From Schnuerera sp. xch1 (lineage in GTDB: Bacteria > Bacillota > Clostridia > Tissierellales > Tepidimicrobiaceae): a DNA stretch of 64,000 nucleotides. The first letter of the stretch is position 1, and the number at the start of each line of letters is the position of its first letter. The stretch spans positions 248,001 to 312,000 of the forward strand of contig NZ_JAIOUP010000001.1 in the NCBI RefSeq assembly GCF_019931165.1, given 5' to 3'. The position numbers and the translations under genes are program-made. The notes below the pieces were generated by a model. It saw only the letters and a program-made list of their open reading frames with translations. It made no database searches and had not been told where the DNA came from. Of this stretch, positions 53,827-62,408 are shown piece after piece.

Positions 53827-53855
53827 ATATATATGTAATAAGTCTTATAATATGA
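53827..53855 (-). promoter_or_regulatory. Sigma-E type promoter of spoIVA
   Basis: On the minus strand TCATATT (53849-53855) and CATATATAT (53827-53835) are 13 nt apart, fitting the mother-cell sigma-E pattern (ATATT ... CATACAAT). spoIVA is sigma-E dependent in B. subtilis. Confidence 0.6.
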
Positions 53856-53862
53856 TTGGACT

Positions 53863-53890
53863 AAAAAAAAACCCACTAAACATAGTGGGT
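53863..53890. terminator. Terminator after gpsA
   Basis: ACCCACTA and TAGTGGGT form an 8-bp stem with a 4-nt loop, with nine Ts on the minus side and a T-run on the plus side. It separates gpsA from the spoIVA promoter. Confidence 0.93.
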
Positions 53891-53904
53891 TTTTTACAAG
53901 TTTA

Positions 53905-54918
53905 CTATCTATTCTTTGCTATATCTTCTAATTCATGTTTCTTATCCCTTAGCATTAGATTAACAACTGAATTATTGACATCTTTTCCTTCATATAATAC
54001 TTGATATATTTCCTTTGTAATTGGCATCTTAACATTATATTTCTTTGCTAAATTATACGTAGACATTGTGGTCTTGATTCCCTCTACCACCATTCCTACT
54101 AATTCTACTGCTTCATCTAATGTTTTCCCTTGACCTATCAATATACCTGCCCTTCTATTTCTGCTATGCATACTCGTACAGGTAACTATTAAATCACCTA
54201 TACCTGCTAATCCAGCAAATGTTGACATATCAGCTCCCATTTTCGCTCCTAGCCTCGATATTTCAATGATTCCTCTTGTCATAAGAGCTGCTTTAGTATT
54301 ATCTCCATATCCTAATCCATCTGAAATGCCTGCTCCTAAAGCAATAACATTCTTTAATGCTCCACCTAACTCTACTCCAATAACATCTGGATTTGTATAC
54401 ACTCTAAAATAAGTTGACATAAATATATCTTGAATATATTTAGCTGTCTTTTTGTCCTCAGATGCTGACACCACTGTTGTAGGCATATTTTTAGCTACTT
54501 CTTCAGCATGGGACGGACCTGACAATACAGCAAATTGATTTTGAGGTAGTATTTCATCTATTATTTGGGAAACCCTAAGTAATGTATCATTTTCAATCCC
54601 TTTTGCTACATTTACTAATACTTGATCCTTCATTATTAAATTTTTACAATTATTCAATGTTTGTCTAACTGCATGAGAAGGCACAGCCAACACCAACAAA
54701 TCCTTATTATAAATAACTTTCTCTAAATCATCCGTAACACCTATTTGTTCTGGAATTAATACATCTGAAAGATATTTATCATTTTTTCTTGTTTTTTCAA
54801 CCTGTTTCGCCTGTACTTTATCCCTTATCCAAACATCCACATTGTGTTTATTATTTGAAAGAAGTATAGATAAAGCAGTTCCCCAACTACCTCCTCCTAT
54901 AACACCTATATTCTTCAA
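53905..54918 (-). CDS. gpsA: Glycerol-3-phosphate dehydrogenase [NAD(P)+]
   Basis: GpsA makes sn-glycerol-3-phosphate for phospholipids, the acceptor used by PlsY next to it. IGVIGGGSWGTAL (4-16) is the dinucleotide site, with SGPSHAEEV (about 137-145) and catalytic Lys in LGGALKNVIALGAG (about 183-196). 337 aa is normal. The start is TTG with AGGGAG. It follows plsY by 13 nt. Confidence 0.96.
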   Translation of the reverse strand: MKNIGVIGGGSWGTALSILLSNNKHNVDVWIRDKVQAKQVEKTRKNDKYLSDVLIPEQIGVTDDLEKVIYNKDLLVLAVPSHAVRQTLNNCKNLIMKDQVLVNVAKGIENDTLLRVSQIIDEILPQNQFAVLSGPSHAEEVAKNMPTTVVSASEDKKTAKYIQDIFMSTYFRVYTNPDVIGVELGGALKNVIALGAGISDGLGYGDNTKAALMTRGIIEISRLGAKMGADMSTFAGLAGIGDLIVTCTSMHSRNRRAGILIGQGKTLDEAVELVGMVVEGIKTTMSTYNLAKKYNVKMPITKEIYQVLYEGKDVNNSVVNLMLRDKKHELEDIAKNR

Positions 54919-54931
54919 TTAAAGTCACTCC

Positions 54932-55528
54932 CTATTTGCTTTTTTCTCCTATTTTATATTCTTTGCCTTCTAGCAATCTTTTAATATTGGCTTTATGTTT
55001 AAAAATGGCTATAATTGCTAATATCAAAGTTACGATAACAAAACCTTTATCAAAAGGCCTTTTAATTAAAATTACAACTATTGGGGCTACAACAGCTGCA
55101 GTAATTGAAGATAACGATACATATCGTTTCATAACTAATACCACAATGAAAAACACAAGAGAAATCATTGCAGTAGGCCAATGCAAGGACAATAATATTC
55201 CAAAAGAAGTAGCTATTCCCTTACCTCCTTTAAAATTAAGAAATATAGGCCAATTGTGTCCAATAACAGAAAAAAGACCCGCTATTAATTTGCCATCGTA
55301 ACCCAATATCTTACCGCCAATATATATAGCTAGTACACCTTTTAAAACATCAAAAACAAATGCTAATATTCCAATCTTTTTCCCAAAAACTCTTAAAGCA
55401 TTAGTAGCACCTGCATTACCACTTCCACAATTCCTTATATCTGTATTCTTAATTATTTTTCCTAAAACATATGCCGATGAAAAATTTCCAATTAAATATG
55501 CTAGCATAATTACTAATAAAACTTTCAA
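54932..55528 (-). CDS. plsY: Acyl-phosphate glycerol-3-phosphate acyltransferase PlsY
   Basis: PlsY transfers the acyl chain from acyl-phosphate (made by PlsX) to glycerol-3-phosphate in the membrane. The 198-aa protein has about five helices. Motifs GSGNAGATNALRVFGKK (about 35-51) and GHNWPIFLNFKGGKGIATSFG (about 89-109) form the active site. The start is TTG with AGGGGGAA. It is between der and gpsA. Confidence 0.96.
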   Translation of the reverse strand: MKVLLVIMLAYLIGNFSSAYVLGKIIKNTDIRNCGSGNAGATNALRVFGKKIGILAFVFDVLKGVLAIYIGGKILGYDGKLIAGLFSVIGHNWPIFLNFKGGKGIATSFGILLSLHWPTAMISLVFFIVVLVMKRYVSLSSITAAVVAPIVVILIKRPFDKGFVIVTLILAIIAIFKHKANIKRLLEGKEYKIGEKSK

Positions 55529-55530
55529 AC

Positions 55531-56847
55531 CTATTCCCCCTTCTCTTTAAAGTCAAATCGAATAGGTACTCCTTCAAAACCAAAATATTGTCTAATCTGA
55601 TTTTCCAAATATCTTTGGTAAGAAAAATGCATCAGTTTTTTCTTATTTATAAATATTAAGAACCTTGGTGGCCTAACACTTACCTGTGTGCCATAGTATA
55701 TCCTTAATCTAACCCCTTTATCAGAAGGAGGTTGGTTTAAAAGAACTGCTTCATTAATTATATCGTTTAATGTACCCGTACTTATCCTTAAATTGTTGTT
55801 ATTGTCTACTACCTTTAAAAGCTTAAATAATTTATCTACGCGTTTTCCAGTTTTAGCAGAAATAAATACTATAGGAGCATATGGTACAAAAGAAAGTATA
55901 TTTCTAATATTTTTCTCAAAATTTCTATAGGTATTATGTTCTTTTTCTACGACATCCCATTTATTGACTGCTATAATCATTCCTTTTCCATTATCATGTG
56001 CATATCCTGCTATCTTTGCATCCTGTTCAGAAACACCTTCTTTACCATCTATCACCAATATACATATATCTGATCTATCTACAGCACTTAATGTTCGGAT
56101 TACGCTATATCTCTCTACACTCTCATATATGCTTCTCTTTCTTCTTAATCCTGCTGTATCTACAAAGACATATTTATCTTCATTATAGGTAAAATACGTA
56201 TCTATTGCATCTCTAGTAGTTCCCGGAATATCTGTTACTATAACCCTTTCTTCTCCTAATATCCTATTAATTAAGGAAGACTTCCCGGCATTGGGTTTCC
56301 CAATAACAGCTACCTTTATTACATCTTCATCATATTTTGTATCCTTATCTTCTGGAAAATGTGCGATCACTTCATCCAATAGGTCACCTATACCCAATCC
56401 TTGTTCGGCTGATACCGATAAAAGTGTTCCTATCCCTAGCTCATAAAATTCAAACACATTATCTAAAGTTTTTTTGCTATCAATTTTATTGCATACCAAT
56501 ATTACTTCCTTACCAGATTTTCTAAGTATATTGGCAATCTCTCTATCCGTAGAGGTAACCCCTTGTACTCCATCCACTACAAAAAGTATAACATCAGCTG
56601 TATCAATAGCGGCTTCAACCTGTTGTCTAATGTTTTTTGGAATTATCTCTTCGTTTTCAGGTTCCAATCCACCTGTATCTATCAAATTAAAATATCTATT
56701 TAACCATTCTGCTTCGGAATATATTCTATCTCTAGTAACACCAGGATTATCTTCAGTAATAGCAATCCTTCTACCTACAATCCTATTAAATAATGTGGAT
56801 TTCCCTACATTAGGTCTTCCCACTATGCATACTATAGGTCTATTCAT
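55531..56847 (-). CDS. der: Ribosome biogenesis GTPase Der (EngA)
   Basis: Der has two GTPase domains and matures the 50S subunit. The first has GRPNVGKSTLFN (about 9-20), DTGG and NKID; the second has GKPNAGKSSLIN (about 182-193), DTAGLRRK and NKWD. A KH-like C-terminal domain ends at 438 aa. The ATG at 56847 with GAGGTGGT lies inside the last codons of the upstream gene, an 8-nt overlap. Confidence 0.97.
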   Translation of the reverse strand: MNRPIVCIVGRPNVGKSTLFNRIVGRRIAITEDNPGVTRDRIYSEAEWLNRYFNLIDTGGLEPENEEIIPKNIRQQVEAAIDTADVILFVVDGVQGVTSTDREIANILRKSGKEVILVCNKIDSKKTLDNVFEFYELGIGTLLSVSAEQGLGIGDLLDEVIAHFPEDKDTKYDEDVIKVAVIGKPNAGKSSLINRILGEERVIVTDIPGTTRDAIDTYFTYNEDKYVFVDTAGLRRKRSIYESVERYSVIRTLSAVDRSDICILVIDGKEGVSEQDAKIAGYAHDNGKGMIIAVNKWDVVEKEHNTYRNFEKNIRNILSFVPYAPIVFISAKTGKRVDKLFKLLKVVDNNNNLRISTGTLNDIINEAVLLNQPPSDKGVRLRIYYGTQVSVRPPRFLIFINKKKLMHFSYQRYLENQIRQYFGFEGVPIRFDFKEKGE

Positions 56848-58189
56848 TATTACCACCTCTATCATTCAAAAATAAATTAACGAAATGCTGTCCAGAAACC
56901 TCTACGGGGAATATTTCAAACTTTAATTTCTTTTCAATTTCTTCCACAGTCAAATCATCTAAGAAAACATTACTATCCTGTCTTAACATCGATTTAGGTA
57001 TTATTATTCCATCTATATTTTTATCAGCATTTAATTGCTTTATGATATCTTGTCCTGTGACAAGGCCAGATACTGTAATAGATTTGCCAAAGAACTCATT
57101 TTCGATAGGAACTATTTCTAAGCATAAACCAACAAACTTATTATAAATTTTATCCTTGATCTTATTCATGAAATTTTCTGCTAAAGTACCTGTAGCTAAA
57201 ATATATCTTCTGTTTAATGTGACTTTTTTATTTATCTTATTCAATTCTTCATCTACTTCATGCTCAAATGATTTCATTAATCCTACACCATTTTCCAATT
57301 GTGGAAATCCTTCATATGCATCATAGGCTGGCAAAGAATGACCTGTCACTGCATAGAACTCATCTGATGCAAATACAAATCTAGTACCTAATTCCTTCTT
57401 GAAATCACTTTGCCTATTTTTTATTAAATCTAGTACTTCTTCAGCACTTTCTTTATCAAACTTATCAATCTCATATAGGTTTTCTCTGTATTTTGTTAAT
57501 CCTACAGGAACTACAGCTACACTCCTAACACTTGGATATAAACTGGATAGATCAGTCAATGTTCTTTCTAACTCTTTTCCATCATTAACATCTGGTACTA
57601 AAACTATTTGACAATTTATCCTAAGTCCTGCTTCTTTAAATCTTTTGAGTATAGAAAAAATTCTACCAGCATTCTTATTATTCAACATCTTAACTCTTAA
57701 TTCTGGGTTTGTAGTATGAACTGAAACATTAATAGGACTCAATCTATATTTTATTATGCGATTAATCTCATCATCACTCATATTTGTTAAGGTAATAAAA
57801 TTTCCTTGCAAAAAAGATAGACGAGAATCATCATCTTTAAAATATAATGTATCTCTCATATTTTTTGGCAATTGATCAATAAAGCAGAATATACATTTAT
57901 TTCTACAGGATCTAGCCTTATCGATTAAAGGATTTGTAAACTCTATACCTAAATCCTCATCAAAATCCTTCTCCACTTCTAAAATCCATACATCTCCATT
58001 CCTCTTTTCTATTTCCACTTCTACATAATCATCAGATATCAAATATTTATAATCTATTATATCCTTAACCTTATTTCCATTTATGGATAATAATATATCA
58101 TCAGGTTGAATCCCTAATTCTTCAGCTATACTATTTTTTTTGATTTTCTCAATAACATTCTTATAATCATAGATTTTCCTAAGTTCCAT
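56840..58189 (-). CDS. PDZ - radical SAM - DUF512 protein
   Basis: The ATG at 58189 with GGAAGGT gives 449 aa. A PDZ-like domain is N-terminal (IAEELGIQPDDILLSINGNKV, about 20-40). The radical SAM-like cluster CRNKCIFCFIDQLP (about 94-107) follows, and the DUF512 C-terminal half has VFASDEFYAVTGH and ILATGTLAENFM. The family is widespread in Clostridia and always beside der. The activity is unknown; the overlap with der suggests a link to ribosome or tRNA metabolism, which is only inference. Confidence 0.9.
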   Translation of the reverse strand: MELRKIYDYKNVIEKIKKNSIAEELGIQPDDILLSINGNKVKDIIDYKYLISDDYVEVEIEKRNGDVWILEVEKDFDEDLGIEFTNPLIDKARSCRNKCIFCFIDQLPKNMRDTLYFKDDDSRLSFLQGNFITLTNMSDDEINRIIKYRLSPINVSVHTTNPELRVKMLNNKNAGRIFSILKRFKEAGLRINCQIVLVPDVNDGKELERTLTDLSSLYPSVRSVAVVPVGLTKYRENLYEIDKFDKESAEEVLDLIKNRQSDFKKELGTRFVFASDEFYAVTGHSLPAYDAYEGFPQLENGVGLMKSFEHEVDEELNKINKKVTLNRRYILATGTLAENFMNKIKDKIYNKFVGLCLEIVPIENEFFGKSITVSGLVTGQDIIKQLNADKNIDGIIIPKSMLRQDSNVFLDDLTVEEIEKKLKFEIFPVEVSGQHFVNLFLNDRGGNNE

Positions 58190-58282
58190 AATTTGACCTT
58201 CCATTCTAATTATTTAAATAATACACCATACCCTATTATAACAGAATTAATAGTTAATACATAGAATAATAGATAAGGTTAT

Positions 58283-58310
58283 ATAAGCCTACAGAAAACT
58301 GTAGGCTTAT
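58283..58310 (-). terminator. Hairpin after glyA
   Basis: ATAAGCCTACAG and CTGTAGGCTTAT are 12-bp perfect arms with an AAAA loop (TTTT on the minus strand). ATAACCTTATC follows, not a good T-tract, so termination may be partial. Confidence 0.65.
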
Positions 58311-58318
58311 GCAATTTC

Positions 58319-59551
58319 TTATTCATATAATGGGAATTGCTTACATAATTCTATAACTTTCTTCTTTACTTCTTCTCTGTCATTGCTCTCGTCTAATGCT
58401 AAATCAATTAATTCAGCAATTTTTTTCATCTCCTGCTCTTTCATCCCTCTTGTAGTAACTGCAGGAGTACCAATTCTTATTCCACTAGTTACAAATGGTT
58501 TTTCGGGATCAAATGGTATTGTGTTCTTGTTTGTTGTAATATTGACTTTCTCTAATAATGATTCTGCTTTTTTACCTGTTAAACCTTTAGTTCTTACATC
58601 AATTAAAATTAGATGATTATCAGTTCCTCCAGACACTAATCTAAATCCTCTATCAGTTAAGCTATCAGCTAGCATTTTAGCATTTTCAATAATTTGTTTT
58701 TGATAATCTTTGAAATCATTCTTCAAGGCTTCTCCAAAGCTTACTGCTTTGGCAGCAATAATATGCATTAATGGTCCACCTTGAAGTCCTGGGAATATAG
58801 CCTTATCAATTTTCTTTGCATGTTCCTTTTTACAAAGTATTGCTCCACCTCTAGGACCTCTTAATGTCTTATGAGTTGTTGTCGTTACAAAATCAGCATA
58901 TGGTACTGGATTTGGATGAAGTCCTGCTGCTACTAATCCAGCTATATGAGCCATATCTACCATTAAATATGCTCCTACTTCATCTGCTATCTCCTTAAAC
59001 TTAGCAAAATCAATTATTCTTGGATATGCACTAGCACCAGCTACAATTAATTTTGGTTTTTCCTTTAGAGCTATTTCTCTAACTTGATCATAATCAATCG
59101 TTTCGTTTTCTTTATCTACTCCATATGCTATAAAATCAAAGTAAGTCCCTGAGATATTCACTGGGCTACCATGAGTAAGATGTCCACCTTGAGATAAGTC
59201 CATTCCTAATACCTTATCTCCTGGTTTTAACACTGCAAAATACACTCCCAAATTTGCATTAGAACCTGAGTGAGGTTGAACATTTGCATGATCTGCACCA
59301 AACAATTTCTTTAGCCTGTCTCTTGCCAAATCTTCCGCCATATCAACAAATTCACAACCACCATAGTATCTTTTGCCTGGATAACCTTCAGCATACTTAT
59401 TAGTCATTTGACTTCCCATAGCTTCCATTACCTGACGTGATACAAAATTCTCAGAAGCAATTAACTCAATATGTTCTTGTTGTCTATTTATCTCCAATTC
59501 AATTGTCTTCATTACCTCTGGGTCAGTTTTCTTTAGATTTGTAAAATCCAT
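58319..59551 (-). CDS. glyA: Serine hydroxymethyltransferase
   Basis: GlyA converts serine and tetrahydrofolate to glycine and methylene-tetrahydrofolate, feeding one-carbon metabolism. The PLP-binding [13 protein letters not shown] is at about 222-234 (Lys in the HKT). HSGSNAN and [12 protein letters not shown] are also conserved. 410 aa is standard. The ATG has GGGAGGAG. It has a distant promoter with a leader of about 110 nt. Confidence 0.97.
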   Translation of the reverse strand: MDFTNLKKTDPEVMKTIELEINRQQEHIELIASENFVSRQVMEAMGSQMTNKYAEGYPGKRYYGGCEFVDMAEDLARDRLKKLFGADHANVQPHSGSNANLGVYFAVLKPGDKVLGMDLSQGGHLTHGSPVNISGTYFDFIAYGVDKENETIDYDQVREIALKEKPKLIVAGASAYPRIIDFAKFKEIADEVGAYLMVDMAHIAGLVAAGLHPNPVPYADFVTTTTHKTLRGPRGGAILCKKEHAKKIDKAIFPGLQGGPLMHIIAAKAVSFGEALKNDFKDYQKQIIENAKMLADSLTDRGFRLVSGGTDNHLILIDVRTKGLTGKKAESLLEKVNITTNKNTIPFDPEKPFVTSGIRIGTPAVTTRGMKEQEMKKIAELIDLALDESNDREEVKKKVIELCKQFPLYE

Positions 59552-59666
59552 AGCTTTTATCTCCTCCCTTATTTGTTATATATAATTTATTTCATTGCTA
59601 AACATAATAAAATAATATAATATATATTAAACTGGTATTTAACATTTTCTTTTTCCTTTAAGATTT

Positions 59667-59695
59667 ATTATACAGTTAATTGCTAGTATTTACAA
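59667..59695 (-). promoter_or_regulatory. Promoter of glyA with a long AT-rich leader
   Basis: On the minus strand TTGTAA (59690-59695), 17-nt spacer, TATAAT (59667-59672). The start would be near 59660, leaving about 110 nt of leader that holds no riboswitch I can recognise. A TAGTATT-TAC-AATACTA palindrome (59685-59701) covers the -35. Confidence 0.7.
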
Positions 59696-59723
59696 TACTA
59701 TTAATCTTTATGAGGTGAAGTTT

Positions 59724-60512
59724 ATGAATTATTATGACAATTATGATAGACAAGAAGCTAAAAAACTTCTATTGTTAGCCATATTAGCAGGTAGAACAAT
59801 GTTGAAAAATGGAGCAGAGACTTATAGAGCAGAAGACACCGTAGAAAGGATATGTAAATCGAGGAAAAATATAAAATACGCAGATGCATTTGTAACTCCT
59901 ACTGGGATTTTTGCTTCACTAGAATATAAAGGAGAAATTTTAACATATCTGATGAGAATTAAATCAACTAGAATCGATCTAAATAAGATAAACCTAGTAA
60001 ATGAATTCTCAAGGAATTTTGTTAATTCAAATATGCCTATCAGTAAAGGTATAAAAAAACTTAAAGAATTAAATAAAACAACAACTTATAATGCACCATT
60101 AAAGACCTTCTTCGGTGGTGTAGCTTGTGCTTTTCTATCACTTTTATTTGGTGGTAGTATTTTAGACTTTATTTCAAGTTTTATAGTAGGATTTTTTGTA
60201 GTTTTATCCGTTAATAAGATCAATAAATACAAGATGACTTTTTTTATAAATAACTCTGTAGGTTCAGCCTTAGCTTCAATATTAGCAATATTATTAACAA
60301 AAATAGGTCTAGGTCAAAACATGGATACGATAATTATAGCTTCAATCATGCCCTTAGTTCCTGGCGTTGCCATAACTAATGCCATGCGGGACACTATTTC
60401 TGGAGATTTTGTATCTGGACTTTCAAGAGGAATGGAAGCCATATTTTCAGCACTAGCTATTGCATTTGGAGTAGGATTAATATTGAATATTTATTTTAAG
60501 GGGATGATATAA
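59724..60512 (+). CDS. Threonine/serine exporter ThrE, N-terminal half (DUF1212)
   Basis: ThrE-type transporters export threonine and serine; here the two halves are separate genes. The ATG at 59724 with GAGGTGA gives 262 aa. The N-terminal domain has AGRTMLKNGAETYRAEDTVERI (about 15-36) and TPTGIFASLEY. About five helices follow from residue 130. The stop overlaps the next start (TAATG). It is divergent from glyA, which consumes or makes serine. Confidence 0.9.
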   Translation: MNYYDNYDRQEAKKLLLLAILAGRTMLKNGAETYRAEDTVERICKSRKNIKYADAFVTPTGIFASLEYKGEILTYLMRIKSTRIDLNKINLVNEFSRNFVNSNMPISKGIKKLKELNKTTTYNAPLKTFFGGVACAFLSLLFGGSILDFISSFIVGFFVVLSVNKINKYKMTFFINNSVGSALASILAILLTKIGLGQNMDTIIIASIMPLVPGVAITNAMRDTISGDFVSGLSRGMEAIFSALAIAFGVGLILNIYFKGMI

Positions 60513-60949
60513 TGGAAATAATCAAAAACTTTCTTTTTTCCTTTTTATCTACAGTTGGTTTTAACATAATATTTAGTGCTCCAAAAGGCCTTGTTTTAAA
60601 ATCTGGTTTTGTTGGTGGTATAGGATGGATTGTTCTTTATTCAACATCTATTTATTTCAATAGTAGTATCATTAGTACTTTTTTTGCAGCTTTAACAGTC
60701 GGTATATTAGGTGAATTGTTTTCAAGACATTATAAAAAACCAGCAACCGTATTTATTATACCTGGAATAATTCCATTAGTACCTGGTGCTGGCATGTATT
60801 ATACAATGTTAGCTTTGGTTGAAAAAGACTTCCTTGCTGCTGCAGACAAAGGTACTGAGACCCTCTTTATAGCAGCTGCTATATCTATAGGTTTGATAGT
60901 TTCAACCACTTTATCAAGATCTATTAAACGTGTTAAATACAAACGTTAA
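60512..60949 (+). CDS. Threonine/serine exporter ThrE, C-terminal half (DUF3815)
   Basis: The 145-aa membrane protein has five helices and the ThrE_2 motif FIIPGIIPLVPGAGMYYTM (about 88-106). It starts at the stop of the first half (TAATG), so the two are made together. The stop overlaps the stop of the convergent CsoR-like gene. The split form is common in Firmicutes. Confidence 0.9.
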   Translation: MEIIKNFLFSFLSTVGFNIIFSAPKGLVLKSGFVGGIGWIVLYSTSIYFNSSIISTFFAALTVGILGELFSRHYKKPATVFIIPGIIPLVPGAGMYYTMLALVEKDFLAAADKGTETLFIAAAISIGLIVSTTLSRSIKRVKYKR

Positions 60950-61224
60950 CTTTGCTTTGTATATTTTACCATTATATCTACTAAATCATCTAATGTTTCA
61001 TCTTGAGCCACTCCATCTAAATAATTCTTCAAACAATTCTTCATATAATTTTCCAATATCAATCCACCTACAGAATTCATTGCTGATCTAACAGCAGATA
61101 CCTGTACCAACACATCTGAACAGTGTTTACCTTCTTCTACCATTTTCTGTATTCCCTTTACCTGTCCTTCTATTCTTCGTAGTCTACGCAATATAGCCTC
61201 ATTATCCTCCACCTTAATAGCCAA
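60946..61224 (-). CDS. CsoR/FrmR family repressor lacking the copper-ligand His
   Basis: CsoR-family proteins are four-helix repressors that sense copper, nickel, formaldehyde or persulfide. The 92-aa protein has RLRRIEGQVKGIQKM (about 13-27), first Cys in GKHCSDVLVQVSAVRSA (about 32-48) and second Cys in ENYMKNCLKNYL (about 59-70). Copper sensors have His four residues before the second Cys; here it is Tyr. That fits a non-copper sensor such as a CstR-like persulfide sensor, but this is inference. It may control rseC or its own strand; the target is not visible. Confidence 0.85.
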   Translation of the reverse strand: MAIKVEDNEAILRRLRRIEGQVKGIQKMVEEGKHCSDVLVQVSAVRSAMNSVGGLILENYMKNCLKNYLDGVAQDETLDDLVDIMVKYTKQS

Positions 61225-61247
61225 ACTTTACTACCCCCTTATTATAA

Positions 61248-61676
61248 TTATCTACTTAAAATTCTCGTCATTTCCATAGCAACTTCATTTTTCTTATTAA
61301 TAAAATTATCTATTAGCTTGACTATAATAAAAGAAACTGCTAAAAATACTATTCCTACTCCAAAACCCAACATTTCATAGTTTTGTAATCCCATGGATTG
61401 AAACAAATTTACTCCTAATATTATTCCTAATGTCAACATAATAAAAGGTATCATATATACAATTAAAGTATATTTTAATATTTTCCTTGATATAGCCTTA
61501 ATCTCAACAAGATCTCCTTCTTTTGCATTGATGTCATTTTTTAAAGAAACAGTTATATTTGGTGCATCACAACTACCACTACAGCTGCTGCAATTACCTC
61601 CACAACCTGAAACCCGTCTTATTTCAACCTCAGCATTATTATCTACAACTTTACGTACAAGTCCTAATTGCTCCAT
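61248..61676 (-). CDS. rseC: RseC/MucC family membrane protein
   Basis: RseC-family proteins are linked to SoxR reduction and to Rnf-type electron transfer in other bacteria. The 142-aa protein has a cysteine cluster CGGNCSSCSGSC (about 25-36), possibly an iron-sulfur site, and two hydrophobic helices (about 69-91 and 102-124). It overlaps the tcdA stop by 13 nt, with GGAGGTG for the ATG. No rnf genes are in the window. Confidence 0.88.
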   Translation of the reverse strand: MEQLGLVRKVVDNNAEVEIRRVSGCGGNCSSCSGSCDAPNITVSLKNDINAKEGDLVEIKAISRKILKYTLIVYMIPFIMLTLGIILGVNLFQSMGLQNYEMLGFGVGIVFLAVSFIIVKLIDNFINKKNEVAMEMTRILSR

Positions 61677-62389
61677 GAATAAACACCTCCAAATACTAAA
61701 TCTTTAATCACTTCAGAAGCAATAATCAAACCAGCAACAGAGGGAACAAAAGAAACGCTACCAGGTACTGCTTTTCTGGTATTTTCTTTTTCTAAGTTAA
61801 CCTTTATAGGTTTTTCCTTAGACCACACCACTTTTAAATTCTTTATCTTTCTTTTTCTTAGTTCATATCTCATGACCTTTGCAAGCGGACACGTATTTGT
61901 CTCATATATATCTCCAACTTGAAACATTGTTGGATTTAATTTGTTACCTGCTCCCATACTGGATATTATCGGGATACCCAACCTCTTACAACTTTCAATC
62001 AAATCTATTTTAGACGAAACCATGTCTATTGCATCAACTACATAATTATAATCGGATGATAATAATGATTCTCTATTTTTATCATTATAGGTCTCTTCAT
62101 AAACCTTTATATCTAAATCAGGATTGATTTCCATTAATCTATCTTTCATTACCTGAACTTTCGATAAACCTATGGTTTTTGAGGTAGCATGTATTTGCCT
62201 ATTTATATTGCTTATATCTATTATATCATAATCTATAAGAATAATCTTGCCTAGTCCTGATCTAACTAAAGCCTCACAAACAAAAGAGCCAACACCGCCT
62301 ATTCCAAATACTGCAATCTTCGATCTTTTTAATTTTTGCATACCTTCTTTACCTAATAACAATTCAGTTCTTGAAAATCTATTATCCAT
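61664..62389 (-). CDS. tcdA: tRNA threonylcarbamoyladenosine dehydratase TcdA
   Basis: TcdA cyclises t6A37 of tRNA to ct6A with ATP. The ATG at 62389 with AGGGAGATT gives 241 aa. The E1-like domain has AVFGIGGVGSFVCEALVRSG (about 26-45), INRQIHATS and CPLAKVMRYELRKRK (family mark). It is a ThiF/MoeB-type fold, but no ThiS or MoaD gene is near, which supports TcdA. It is 20 nt after aspS. Confidence 0.9.
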   Translation of the reverse strand: MDNRFSRTELLLGKEGMQKLKRSKIAVFGIGGVGSFVCEALVRSGLGKIILIDYDIIDISNINRQIHATSKTIGLSKVQVMKDRLMEINPDLDIKVYEETYNDKNRESLLSSDYNYVVDAIDMVSSKIDLIESCKRLGIPIISSMGAGNKLNPTMFQVGDIYETNTCPLAKVMRYELRKRKIKNLKVVWSKEKPIKVNLEKENTRKAVPGSVSFVPSVAGLIIASEVIKDLVFGGVYSWSN

Positions 62390-62408
62390 TTCAATCTCCC
62401 TATTCAAA

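Noticed and set aside
59552-59660. Glycine or other riboswitch in the glyA leader
   Set aside because: The leader is almost only A and T; no glycine, SAM or THF aptamer motif could be recognised.
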